Origin: Aurantibrevibacter litoralis
Lineage (GTDB): Bacteria; Bacteroidota; Bacteroidia; Flavobacteriales; Flavobacteriaceae
Direction: 5' to 3'
NCBI RefSeq assembly: GCF_034651555.1
Contig: NZ_JAYEEQ010000001.1
Span: 1-64,000, forward strand
Length of the DNA: 64,000 nucleotides
Positions 54,028-63,275 of the stretch are shown here, one piece after another. How positions within the stretch are numbered: position 1 is the stretch's first letter; every line of letters begins with the position of its first letter. The notes beneath the pieces are model-generated. The model ran no database searches, was not told where the DNA came from, and worked only from the letters and a program-made list of their open reading frames with translations. The position numbers and the translations under genes were made by a program.

Positions 54028-55155
54028 TTATCCCTCAAACGTAAACTCCGGCAATCGCATTAATGCACCTCCATTTAAAGCAGATTCGTGCGCCAAAATA
54101 CCCACACACGTAATGTTAGCCGATTGTTTCGCATTTGGGTATGGTGCTTTTTTCTGCAGTAAAGCATTTACAAATTCGTGCACCAAATGGGGATGAGAGC
54201 CACCATGCCCTGCACCTTGGGTAAACGATAAGTGCTCGTGCTCATCGTCGTATACACCTTGGGTGGTAAAATGTTGTATTTCCTTGGGCAAAAGTTTTGC
54301 AAAATCGGGGCTTTCTACTTCTTCGGGAATTTCAGGTTCCGGTTTTTTCGCAGTGTGTACCACTAGGGTTTGTCCTTCAATAAGGGGCCATTCTACGGAC
54401 TTTATAGAACCATAAACCTCAAAACTTTCTCTATATTGGCGTGCTACATCAAAAAGAGAACGATATACTTGCGCACTTAAATCTGAATTTCGAAACTTAA
54501 TGTGCGTTGTTTCTACCGCATAAGGCGAATTGTAATGTGCAATTAATTCTTCCCGTATAGTGCCGGAGCCAAAACACGACACATATTCTGCTTCTCCGCG
54601 GGTAAGTGCTAGTACAGGGCCTACACAATGTGTGGCGTAGTGCATGGGGGGCAAACCGGGCCAATAATTAGGCCAACCGTCCATGTCTTGTTGGTGACTA
54701 GCCTTTAGAAATTGTATTTTGCCAAGTTCTCCAGTTTCATATAACTCTTTCATAAAGAGAAATTCGCGCGCATACACTACAGTTTCCATCATCATATAGG
54801 TGAGTCCCGTTTCTTGAGTTAATCGTACAATTTCTTCACATTCGGCTACTGTGGTTGCCATGGGTACCGTGCAGGCTACGTGTTTTCCTGCTTTTAAGGC
54901 TTTTATAGATTGAATGCCATGATCCGGAATAGGGGTGTTGATATGTACCGCATCAATATCGGGATCTTTTAATAGTTCATCATAGGAGGTATAGCGTTTG
55001 GCAATACCAAAAGCGTCGCCCAATTCATTTAATTTTTGTTCGTTTCGCTGGGATATGGCCACCAAGTTAGCATGGGGATGTTTTTGATAAATCGGAATAA
55101 ATTCTGCCCCAAATCCAAGGCCTACAATCGCCACATTAATTTTTCTAGTACTCAT
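54028..55155 (-). CDS. Gfo/Idh/MocA family oxidoreductase
   Basis: The 375 residues begin NVAIVGLGFGAEFIPIYQKHP (NAD-binding GLGFG), with the family motif ALKAGKHVACTVPMATT (EKP-like Lys position) and HQQDMDGWPNYWPGLPPMHYATHCVGP, which carries the catalytic His. It oxidises or isomerises a sugar or sugar acid with NAD. It is downstream of a TIM-barrel isomerase and the ThuA lipoprotein gene, in a minus-strand cluster for sugar catabolism. Confidence 0.9.
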   Translation of the reverse strand: MSTRKINVAIVGLGFGAEFIPIYQKHPHANLVAISQRNEQKLNELGDAFGIAKRYTSYDELLKDPDIDAVHINTPIPDHGIQSIKALKAGKHVACTVPMATTVAECEEIVRLTQETGLTYMMMETVVYAREFLFMKELYETGELGKIQFLKASHQQDMDGWPNYWPGLPPMHYATHCVGPVLALTRGEAEYVSCFGSGTIREELIAHYNSPYAVETTHIKFRNSDLSAQVYRSLFDVARQYRESFEVYGSIKSVEWPLIEGQTLVVHTAKKPEPEIPEEVESPDFAKLLPKEIQHFTTQGVYDDEHEHLSFTQGAGHGGSHPHLVHEFVNALLQKKAPYPNAKQSANITCVGILAHESALNGGALMRLPEFTFEG

Positions 55156-55166
55156 TTTTGTATGCT

Positions 55167-56027
55167 TTAGCTATTAAATGTTTGTTTTAAAAATTGAAGT
55201 CCGTCTGTAGCAAACGCATCCTGATTAGGAGCCAAATTTTTCCAAATACAGACGGCTGCTGCCAACTCTTTAATTTCCGGGGTAAAGCTTTCTATAACTA
55301 TAGCACCCTGATAATGAATCTCAGCCAAACCCTCTTTAAAATCATTCCAAGGTGTGAGTCCGGTACCCGGAACACCTCTGTGATTTTCAGAAACTTGTAC
55401 GTGAAGTAGTTTGTTTCCCACGGTTTTTATGGCTTCTTTAATGTTCTTTTCTTCGATAGTCATGTGAAAACCATCTAATAATACTTTCGCCTCTTTTTGA
55501 TTAATATCGGTTACTAAGCGCATTACATCTTCAGCGGTATTCACCAAATCGGATTCAAATCTATTGAGCGGTTCTAAGGCAATTTCTAAGCCATACCTAC
55601 CTGCCATTTTACAGACTGCTGTAAGGTTTGTTACGGCGCTGTCCCATTCTCTTTTCTTCTGTTCCGATGAAACCAATCGCGCTTTTCCTACGGCAGAATA
55701 CATAGGACCTGCTAAAAAACCACCGCCCAAAATAGTGCAGAGTTGAAAACACTGTTCTATATAATTAAAACAGTGTTGATGCACCGCCCTATCTTCATGT
55801 GTAAAATCTTTGGTGGGGCCAAAAGCACCACAAACTACTACCCCTAAGTCGTTCGCTTCCAAGGCTTTTTTAACCAATTCGCCATCAATAAGCGAAGGGT
55901 CTTCGACCGGAATTTCGACCAAATCATATCCCATTGCTTTTATTTTTGGAAATAGGGCCACCGATTGGGAGGTAAAAGGCGATTCCCAAAGCCAAGTACT
56001 TACGCCAAATTTTGTTGTTGTATTCAT
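55167..56027 (-). CDS. Sugar phosphate isomerase/epimerase (TIM barrel)
   Basis: The 286 residues form an AP endonuclease type 2 barrel: FGVSTWLWESPFTSQS, DLVEIPVEDP, LEIALEPLNRFESDLVNTAEDVM (metal Glu), VLLDGFHMTIEE (Asp, His) and GAIVIESFTPE (last Glu). These fit D-tagatose 3-epimerase or related keto-sugar epimerases. It lies 11 bases before the oxidoreductase gene, so the two share a transcript. Confidence 0.9.
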   Translation of the reverse strand: MNTTTKFGVSTWLWESPFTSQSVALFPKIKAMGYDLVEIPVEDPSLIDGELVKKALEANDLGVVVCGAFGPTKDFTHEDRAVHQHCFNYIEQCFQLCTILGGGFLAGPMYSAVGKARLVSSEQKKREWDSAVTNLTAVCKMAGRYGLEIALEPLNRFESDLVNTAEDVMRLVTDINQKEAKVLLDGFHMTIEEKNIKEAIKTVGNKLLHVQVSENHRGVPGTGLTPWNDFKEGLAEIHYQGAIVIESFTPEIKELAAAVCIWKNLAPNQDAFATDGLQFLKQTFNS

Positions 56028-56094
56028 TGTTTTAATGCCTTTTTTGCACGCTACTTGCGTTTTGTTTTGAAATAAAAACGAATCTTAAAAGGGA

Positions 56095-59000
56095 CTAAGA
56101 GGTTGCAGCCACCACTTTCATAACACCCTGCATAATGCGCCAATGCCCCGGAAAGGTGCAAATAAAGGGGTACATTCCGGGGGTTGTGGGTGCCGTAAAT
56201 TTGAGACTAAACGTACTATCCGGATCTACGATGGGGGTATAAAACAGCACTTCTGCCATGTCGGGGACATAGTTCTTTTCGGCTCCCTTGGGATCCATGG
56301 CTAACTTATCTGCCGCTGCCCCTACCTTTTCTTTGGTGCCAGGCTCCGTAATCAATAAATTATGCTGCATAAAATCGTTATTCTCAAACACTACTTCTAT
56401 AGATTTTCCGGCTTCTACTACAAACTCAGAAATATCAAATTTCATTTCGTTTTGTATGGTTTTAATCCGAATTACATTGGCGGGGGCATTATCCGTACTT
56501 TGGGATGTGGCTAATAGGGCTACTTTATCCCCGTAATTTTTAACCAGTAATGCTGCTATGGAAATTTCCTGAAACTGATTGCCTTCTTTTTTGGTATAAT
56601 CTTCGGCTACCTTATATTTCCAGTCGCCATCTAAGGGAAGAGAGGTATTACCTACCTTTAGAAATAATTGGTCTTTATTTCCGTAAATTCCGCCGCCGCT
56701 ACCGGTATCTTTAACCCATATGGCAATAGTATTGCTGCCCGCCTTTAAAATACCGCTTTTTACAGCATATACCCGCGGGACTTCATAATTGTCTGTATTT
56801 CCTATTTTCTGACCGTTAATATACACCACGTCCGAATCATCAATAGGGCCCAAGGATATGGTGCCGGCTTTACCTGCGTCTGCGGCAGAAATAGGTACTT
56901 CCCGCCGAAACCAAATTATTCCATCTATATCTAGACCGGCATTTTCTATGTATTGAGGTATTTTCATGGTTTTCCATTCTGCATCATTTAGTCGTGGGCT
57001 TTCCCAGTCTATTTTTTCTGCTATTGGTGTTTCAAGTTGTTGGGGATCCAGGTTTTGTACCTCACCAATAAATCCTACACTGTGTTTTGCCCCTGCGGCA
57101 TACAGTGCTTTAGAGAGCCAAGCGTCATTTGCTATGCCTTCCTTTAGGCTTAAGGCATAAAGTTTTTTGCCAACTTCTACCGAGGGATCCCGATCTGCAA
57201 AATAGAGTAAAGCCGCTAATTGAACACCCGGATCCACATCATTCAGAATATCTGCCTTGAGCAATACATTGTCTGTATCGGTGTTTTTTGGTAGTATTTG
57301 TATGGCTGCTTTTCGTACCGCACCATCTGCATTTGCAAGGGCACCTTTCACAACTTCTACTGCCTGTGCTTCCGAAGGAATAACGCCAAGACCCTGTACA
57401 ACCCAAAGCGCATGTAATGCTCCAAGATGAAGCCCTAGCGCATCCGGTTTACTTTCTTTTATAGCAGCATAAAGGGCGGGTAAAACTGATTTATCCCCTT
57501 TTTCTACTAAGAGACGCTGAGCCGTCATGCGCCAAAACATATTATCGTTAGAAAGCGCCGCAATCAATTCTTTGGGGTTGTTGTGATCTAAGGCTGTGAG
57601 ACCTGTTTTTAGTGTTGCTGTTTTTGGTTTTACCAACCAAATTCTTCCTCGCGATCTATCTCGTAATGGATTGATGTATGCATTTCCTTCACCGTTTTCG
57701 GCATCATATCCCCCTCTTTCCGCTTTTGGCGTAGGATTGTGCTGAATGATAAAATTATACCAGTCTAGCACCCATACATTGCCATCGGGCCCTACTTTTG
57801 CTTCTACGGGCGAAAACCACTCATCGGAACTTGCTATAAGATTACCTCCGTCTTTTTCGATATATCCGGCACCCTCCTTTTCAATCTTAGCAATATGTAC
57901 CACGCCTCCTGTAGGTTCGCAAACAAAGGCGACTTTATTCCAATAGTCACTCGGGAAGCTACGAGCGGTATAAAAGGAATGCCCGGCAGCGGCGGTAAAG
58001 CCCCCAAAGACATCTACTTGTCGCACATTAGGTGTAATAGCTTTCATATCATAATGCCCGTCTATTTTACTACTGCCTTGGGAAGGAATACCCTCCACAC
58101 CGGCAAAGCTGGCGTTGGGAATACCTACAAAAACACTATGTGTGTTGTTCGCGGTAGAGGCAAATAAGGAATTATCTTCTGTAATACCTAAACCCCAAGT
58201 ATTATTGCTGGTGCTACTTATAAATTCAAAGTCGGTATACTGCGTGTTAAAGCGATACACTCCTTGGCGAAATTCATAGGGTTTTCCAAAGATTTCCCCT
58301 TTGAACCCAGAATAGCCAAGCACACCATAGATATTATTATCAATGCCATTTTGAAGGTTCGACGGTCCGGCGTGCGTATCAAAAGTTCCCCAACCCTCTA
58401 TAATTACCTCTTTTACATCGGCTTTATCATCGCCGTCGGTATCCTTAAGAAATAGAAAATAGGGTGCTTGGGATACAAGTATGCCGCCATTGGCAAAAGT
58501 AAAACTGGTGGGGATGTTTAGACCTTCGGCAAAAATGGTAAATTTGTCTGCTTTGCCATCTCCGTTAGTGTCTTCACATATTTTTATACGGTCGTCTCCC
58601 TGTCCTTTATCGTCTCTTACGGTATTGGGGTAATCCACAGTTTCTATAACCCAAAGCCTCCCCTTTTCATCCCAATTCATGGCTATCGGATTAATGATAT
58701 CGGGTTCCGAGGCAAATAAATGTGCCTCAAAACCGGCCGGTACCTGAATCAGTTTAGCAGATTCTTCCGGAGATAAAGGAAGTTGGTATTTTGGTGCGGG
58801 ATCTCTCTTTTCATAGTTTGGAATATTGGCGCGTTCTTCGTACAGTAGCTTAGGCATGTCCTTTACAAAGGCCTCCCAATTTTTTTTGGCATTGGCATCT
58901 ACCGCCCATAAAATACCCTCTTTTATTAAATGTTGAAATCCCGGTTGGTTCCAGGTGCGTTCATCATGACCATAGGCGGTATAAAAAACTTTTCCTTTGC

Positions 59001-59607
59001 CATATTCTTTTACCCAAGTCCATGGTTCCTTATGGCCTCCTTCCTCGCGCTCCATCAGTACTTTAATGTCCTTGGCCATATTACTGTGCACGTAGGTCTC
59101 ATCCCAGGTGGCAAATGGTTCTAAATTTTCCGTTATAGGGTGTGCTTTATCTATAATAGTCGTGGTAAATGTTCCGGTTTCGTGACTCATAAATTGACCG
59201 CCAACCATGTCTACATACTCCGGAGAATTTCGGAAACAAAAACTGGCACAATGAATAGGAATAAAAGCTTTGCCGCCGGAAACGTAATCGATTAAAGCCT
59301 TGTCCTGCGCCGGCGTAATGCTATCGTGATTGGCGTAAATGATAAGTCCATCATACAAGGCTAGTTTGGCGGGATTAAGATCATCCGGATTCTCGGTATA
59401 GGTTATGTTAATGCCACTTTTAGTAAGTGCAGAAGCCAAAATGGGCATATAAGCATTAGAATTGTGATGCTCAATGGAGTGGCCTAAAAATAATAGTTCT
59501 AACCGGCGCGGCTGATCAACTACGGGAGTCTTAGGAGCGGACTGACAGCCGATCAATACGGCTACAACAACAAAGACACATAAAAAGCGAGTAATTAAAG
59601 GTTTCAT
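56095..59607 (-). CDS. ThuA / membrane-bound dehydrogenase / HEAT / cupredoxin multidomain lipoprotein
   Basis: I start at MKPLITRFLCVFVVVAVLIGC (ATG at 59607), with a lipobox Cys at 21; the product has about 1170 residues. Domain order by reading: ThuA-like glutamine amidotransferase fold (about 35-240, LELLFLGHSIEHHN); a sugar-dehydrogenase beta-propeller (about 280-660, AMNWDEKGRLWVIETVDYPN, GPDGNVWVLDWYNFI); HEAT-like helices (about 690-850); a jelly-roll region (about 880-1020, GSGGGIYGNKDQLFLKVG); and a C-terminal azurin/auracyanin-like cupredoxin with copper ligands His (FMQHNLLI) and Cys, His, Met (FICTFPGHWRIMQ). The CxxCH heme site often found in this family is missing, so the cupredoxin may serve as the electron partner. 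Confidence 0.85.
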   Translation of the reverse strand: MKPLITRFLCVFVVVAVLIGCQSAPKTPVVDQPRRLELLFLGHSIEHHNSNAYMPILASALTKSGINITYTENPDDLNPAKLALYDGLIIYANHDSITPAQDKALIDYVSGGKAFIPIHCASFCFRNSPEYVDMVGGQFMSHETGTFTTTIIDKAHPITENLEPFATWDETYVHSNMAKDIKVLMEREEGGHKEPWTWVKEYGKGKVFYTAYGHDERTWNQPGFQHLIKEGILWAVDANAKKNWEAFVKDMPKLLYEERANIPNYEKRDPAPKYQLPLSPEESAKLIQVPAGFEAHLFASEPDIINPIAMNWDEKGRLWVIETVDYPNTVRDDKGQGDDRIKICEDTNGDGKADKFTIFAEGLNIPTSFTFANGGILVSQAPYFLFLKDTDGDDKADVKEVIIEGWGTFDTHAGPSNLQNGIDNNIYGVLGYSGFKGEIFGKPYEFRQGVYRFNTQYTDFEFISSTSNNTWGLGITEDNSLFASTANNTHSVFVGIPNASFAGVEGIPSQGSSKIDGHYDMKAITPNVRQVDVFGGFTAAAGHSFYTARSFPSDYWNKVAFVCEPTGGVVHIAKIEKEGAGYIEKDGGNLIASSDEWFSPVEAKVGPDGNVWVLDWYNFIIQHNPTPKAERGGYDAENGEGNAYINPLRDRSRGRIWLVKPKTATLKTGLTALDHNNPKELIAALSNDNMFWRMTAQRLLVEKGDKSVLPALYAAIKESKPDALGLHLGALHALWVVQGLGVIPSEAQAVEVVKGALANADGAVRKAAIQILPKNTDTDNVLLKADILNDVDPGVQLAALLYFADRDPSVEVGKKLYALSLKEGIANDAWLSKALYAAGAKHSVGFIGEVQNLDPQQLETPIAEKIDWESPRLNDAEWKTMKIPQYIENAGLDIDGIIWFRREVPISAADAGKAGTISLGPIDDSDVVYINGQKIGNTDNYEVPRVYAVKSGILKAGSNTIAIWVKDTGSGGGIYGNKDQLFLKVGNTSLPLDGDWKYKVAEDYTKKEGNQFQEISIAALLVKNYGDKVALLATSQSTDNAPANVIRIKTIQNEMKFDISEFVVEAGKSIEVVFENNDFMQHNLLITEPGTKEKVGAAADKLAMDPKGAEKNYVPDMAEVLFYTPIVDPDSTFSLKFTAPTTPGMYPFICTFPGHWRIMQGVMKVVAATS

Positions 59608-59778
59608 ATTGGGCATATTTTAAGTCGTATCAATATTACTGATAAATGTCATAGAAATAGGACTGTATTCTATCGGTTATTGACTTTATTATATCACAAA
59701 ATTTTATTTTAATCTATTTATATGGTAAATTAGTGTCGCCATTTAGCACTGTAAAAACCGTTAAATTTTGAAACACCC
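59608..59778. promoter_or_regulatory. Divergent regulatory region (ThuA gene / AraC)
   Basis: This AT-rich spacer contains ATCAATATTAC at 59629-59639, shared with the other AraC-linked intergenic region at 41059-41069. It is the likely site of control by the AraC protein at 59779. Confidence 0.4.
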
Positions 59779-60666
59779 TTGAAATCTGCCTTACAAAAAT
59801 CGCCCATACCGGTAAACCATGCTTTAGTAGTGCACTATTTGGAACAATCTTTTTTTGATCCCAACTGGCATTTTCATCCGGAATACCAACTTTTTATGGT
59901 ACTACAGGGCAGTGGCACCCGCTTTGTGGGCGATCATGTAAAGCAATTTAAAAAGGGCGAAATCACTTTTTCCGGTCCTAATCTTCCTCATTTATGGCGT
60001 AGCGATCAGGATAGCCTAAGAAGCCAAAAAAAAGGTATGGCAAAAGGTATTGTAGTGTATTTTGGTGGAAACCTCATCAGCGAAAACCTCATGCAAAAAG
60101 AAGAAATGATTGCGCTTCGACAGCTTTTTAAAAAGAGCCTTCGCGGCATCGATATTTTGGGCAAAACAGCAGAAAAGGTGGGTGTAATGCTCCGAAATCT
60201 TCTGCAATTGGAGGGGTTTGACCAAGTACTTGGGTTGTTGCAAATATTAAATCTTTTAGCCAAATCTAAAGAGTATCGCTTTTTGGCCAGTCCGGGGTAT
60301 ACCAATACCTTAAAAGAAGGTGATACAGACCGGATGAATAGGGTATATGCCTATGTGATGAAACACTTTACCCAAAAGATTAGCGTTTCAGAATTGGCAG
60401 CACTCACCAACATGACCCCAACCTCATTTAGTCGGTATTTTAAAATTCACGCCAACAAGACTTTTTCAGAATTTTTAAGTGAAATTCGTATAGGTCATGC
60501 TTGTAAATTGTTGATTGATAAAAAAAGAAACAGCTCTCAGGCGTGCTATGAGAGCGGTTTCCAAACCTTATCTAATTTTAACAGGCAGTTTAAGACCATA
60601 ATGAATAGAACTCCCACAGAATACCAAAAGAAATATTTAGATGAATTAAGTGCCATGGTATACTAG
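59779..60666 (+). CDS. AraC family transcriptional regulator (TTG start)
   Basis: The 295-residue frame begins at TTG. This start is supported by alignment with the paralogue at 40012: both begin about 30 residues before the matching WHFHPE motif. The sensor has GSGTRFVGDHVKQF and FSGPNLPHLW, and the DNA-binding half has KISVSELAALTNMTPTSFSR and CYESGFQTLSNFNRQFKTIM. It is divergent from the ThuA lipoprotein gene and is likely its activator or repressor. Confidence 0.9.
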   Translation: MKSALQKSPIPVNHALVVHYLEQSFFDPNWHFHPEYQLFMVLQGSGTRFVGDHVKQFKKGEITFSGPNLPHLWRSDQDSLRSQKKGMAKGIVVYFGGNLISENLMQKEEMIALRQLFKKSLRGIDILGKTAEKVGVMLRNLLQLEGFDQVLGLLQILNLLAKSKEYRFLASPGYTNTLKEGDTDRMNRVYAYVMKHFTQKISVSELAALTNMTPTSFSRYFKIHANKTFSEFLSEIRIGHACKLLIDKKRNSSQACYESGFQTLSNFNRQFKTIMNRTPTEYQKKYLDELSAMVY

Positions 60667-60669
60667 AGA

Positions 60670-62955
60670 CTAAGGTTCCAATGCAAAATTGGCCTCTAAA
60701 GTCGTTGCCGAACTGCCACCTACAAATACCTTAAAATCTCCCGGTTCGGCCTCCCACTTATTTTGGGCTGTATAAAATTGAATAGTTTTTTGGTCAATGG
60801 TAAACGTCACTTTTTTAGATTCACCCGGTTGTAATTCTATGATTGCAAAGTCTTTGAGCTCTTTTACCGGTCGAGTGCTACTGCCTACCAGATCTCTGAT
60901 ATACAGTTGTGCCACTTCTCGGCCTGCAAATTTGCCTGTATTTTTTATAGAAAAGGTGACTTCTAATTTTTGGTCTATTTGAAACGATGAGGCACTTAGT
61001 TGCAGATTGGAATACACAAAGCTACTGTAACCTAATCCATGTCCAAATGGATAAAGCGGTTCGTTGCTTTCGTCCATGTAATGCGACCAGAACACTATAT
61101 CGTTCCCCGGATTTGTAGGTCTACCTGTAGCTTTGTGGTTGTAATAAATGGGTACCTGCCCTACATGTCTAGGAAAGGTCATGGGTAATTTGCCACTGGG
61201 ATTATAATCGCCGTAAAGGACTTCTGCAATGGCATTTCCACTTTGGCTGCCTAAGTGCCATGTCTCTAAAATGGCCGGGATATTCGCAGCTGCCCAAGGA
61301 ATAGCAAGGGGTCTTCCATTCATTAAAATAAGAACAATATTTTTGTTTACAGCATATACGGCTTCCAATAATTCCTGTTGAAGTCCCGGTAAATCTAAAG
61401 ACACCCTGCTGCGCGCTTCTCCGGTCTGAAAGCCATGTTCGCCAAGCACCATAAGGACTACATCCTTATCTTTTGCTGCTTCAACGGCCTCTCTTATACC
61501 GGTTCTATCGGTGGTGTTGATTTTCGTTTCCGTAATAAAATTGGTTTCTCCTACTGTAAGCGCTACACCCCGGGCATATGTTACTTTGTTCTTGGGATAG
61601 CGTTGCAATCCTTCCAAAACAGATACCGCACTGTCATCTTCTGCCGCAATGCGCCAGCTGCCTAAGGGACTATTTTTGTCATCGGCCAAATCACCTATAA
61701 GCGCAATGTGGAGTCCCTCCTTTTTTAAAGGTAAAATTTGCCTCTCATTTTGTAACAAAACAATAGATTTTTTGGCCATGTCTAAGACCATAGCCGTATG
61801 TTCGGCACTTCCTACAATCTCTTTTTCGCGAGAAGTATCGCAATAGCTGTAAGGATCATCAAATAACCCCAACTCGTATTTCACTTTTAAAATGCGTTTC
61901 ACGGCATCGTCAATATGTTCAATAGCTACTTTACCTTCGTGGACTAAGGCTTCTAAATGGTGTACATAAATATAGGATTCCATATCCATATCCGATCCTG
62001 CATTTACAGCCAATAGCCCTGCTTCTTTGGCGTCTTTTGCAAAGCCGTGTGGAATCATTTCACGAATGGAACCCCAATCGGACACCACAAATCCCTGATA
62101 ATTCCATTCTTTTTTTAGCACTTCCCGTTGTAAAAATGCATTTCCGGTAGCGGGTATTCCGTTTAAGTCATTAAAGGAATTCATCACCGTTTTTACATCG
62201 GCATCGATGGCTGCCATAACGGGTGGAAATATGATATTATATAAAGTGGAAGTGCCTACATCTACCGTATTGTAATCTCGTCCAGATTCCGAAAAGCCAT
62301 ACCCGGCAAAATGTTTAACAGTCGCTGCTATAGTGTGTGTTGCCGCCAAATCATCTCCTTGAAATCCTTTGACACGGGCATAGGCAATTTTGCTTCCTAA
62401 AAATGGATCTTCACCGGCACCTTCCATAACCCTGCCCCACCGGGCATCTCTGGAAATATCGATCATGGGGGCAAAGGTCCAGTTGATGCCACTAGCAGCC
62501 GCTTCAGCAGCAGCCATTTCCGCCGATTTTCGAATCGCTTCCATATCCCAGCTTGCGGCTTCTGCTAAGGGGATTGGACTTATGGTTTTGTATCCGTGAA
62601 TAAGATCGAAACCTATGATTAATGGAATTCCCAGACGGGTTTCTTCCACGGCTATTTTTTGAACTTTTCGCACTTCATCAGCACCTCGAACGTTGAGCAT
62701 GGAACCTACCATACCTGTTTTTAAGTGGGCGTATTTCGTGGCCGCATCACCTTCTACGGGTACCGGCCCCGTAACATTCCAAAACCCATTGTACTGGTTC
62801 ATTTGACCAATTTTTTCTTGAAGAGTCATCACCTTTAACAGCGAATCTACTTTTTGGTTTATGGAACCCATTGTATTTTTTTCGGTTGTAATCACTGATT
62901 GCCCAAAAGCACTGCAGCATATAAAACTTACATAGAGGTATAAAGGATATTTCAT
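60670..62955 (-). CDS. bglX: Glycoside hydrolase family 3 beta-glucosidase, exported
   Basis: The 761 residues start with a signal peptide (YPLYLYVSFICCSAFGQS). The GH3 N-terminal barrel includes LIHGYKTISPIPL, MIDISRDARWGRVMEGAGEDPFLG and the nucleophile Asp in FVVSDWGSIREM near residue 290. The C-terminal domains include YPFGHGLGYSSF and a fibronectin-like end (GREVAQLYIRDLVGSSTRPVKEL). It would release glucose from oligosaccharides in the periplasm. It lies downstream of the GH16 gene on the same strand. Confidence 0.95.
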   Translation of the reverse strand: MKYPLYLYVSFICCSAFGQSVITTEKNTMGSINQKVDSLLKVMTLQEKIGQMNQYNGFWNVTGPVPVEGDAATKYAHLKTGMVGSMLNVRGADEVRKVQKIAVEETRLGIPLIIGFDLIHGYKTISPIPLAEAASWDMEAIRKSAEMAAAEAAASGINWTFAPMIDISRDARWGRVMEGAGEDPFLGSKIAYARVKGFQGDDLAATHTIAATVKHFAGYGFSESGRDYNTVDVGTSTLYNIIFPPVMAAIDADVKTVMNSFNDLNGIPATGNAFLQREVLKKEWNYQGFVVSDWGSIREMIPHGFAKDAKEAGLLAVNAGSDMDMESYIYVHHLEALVHEGKVAIEHIDDAVKRILKVKYELGLFDDPYSYCDTSREKEIVGSAEHTAMVLDMAKKSIVLLQNERQILPLKKEGLHIALIGDLADDKNSPLGSWRIAAEDDSAVSVLEGLQRYPKNKVTYARGVALTVGETNFITETKINTTDRTGIREAVEAAKDKDVVLMVLGEHGFQTGEARSRVSLDLPGLQQELLEAVYAVNKNIVLILMNGRPLAIPWAAANIPAILETWHLGSQSGNAIAEVLYGDYNPSGKLPMTFPRHVGQVPIYYNHKATGRPTNPGNDIVFWSHYMDESNEPLYPFGHGLGYSSFVYSNLQLSASSFQIDQKLEVTFSIKNTGKFAGREVAQLYIRDLVGSSTRPVKELKDFAIIELQPGESKKVTFTIDQKTIQFYTAQNKWEAEPGDFKVFVGGSSATTLEANFALEP

Positions 62956-63125
62956 TTTTGGTTGATTTTATTTTTTAGAACCTATAGTGCCACCAAGAGC
63001 CATTTAAGTTAGGTGTTCATTTAATCCCTTTGAATCATCTTAAAAAAAGAGAGGTGATTTGGCTTGCATCAACCTCTCTTTTGCAACTAACCACTAACTA
63101 AAATACCCATTGTCCATTTTGCTTA
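62956..63125. other. Intergenic before GH3
   Basis: This short spacer contains a duplicated GAGAGGTGATTTGG...CAACCTCTCTTTT inverted motif (63048-63082), a likely terminator of the GH16 gene. Nothing else is supported. Confidence 0.5.
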
Positions 63126-63262
63126 TTTCGTGCCTATTTGATACTATAATCTTCATGATTTGCCTCGATCCTGAAGGAAGTAATGACGATTTTTTCGATG
63201 TACCCTTTAGGGCAGGGTAAAAATGGAAGAAATCATGTCCAAATGAACAACGGGGTAACATA
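63126..63262. repeat. Dispersed repeat family II, copy 2
   Basis: It shares TTTGCCTCGATCCTGAAGGA and flanking blocks with 50241-50375. A forward frame (63183-63401) crosses it but runs into the GH16 gene on the other strand and is not conserved in copy 1. Confidence 0.65.
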
Positions 63263-63275
63263 TAGCTACAACCTT

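Noticed and set aside
53536..54044. Two forward frames before the oxidoreductase
   Set aside because: No recognised motifs, and the second runs into the converging gene; treated as chance.
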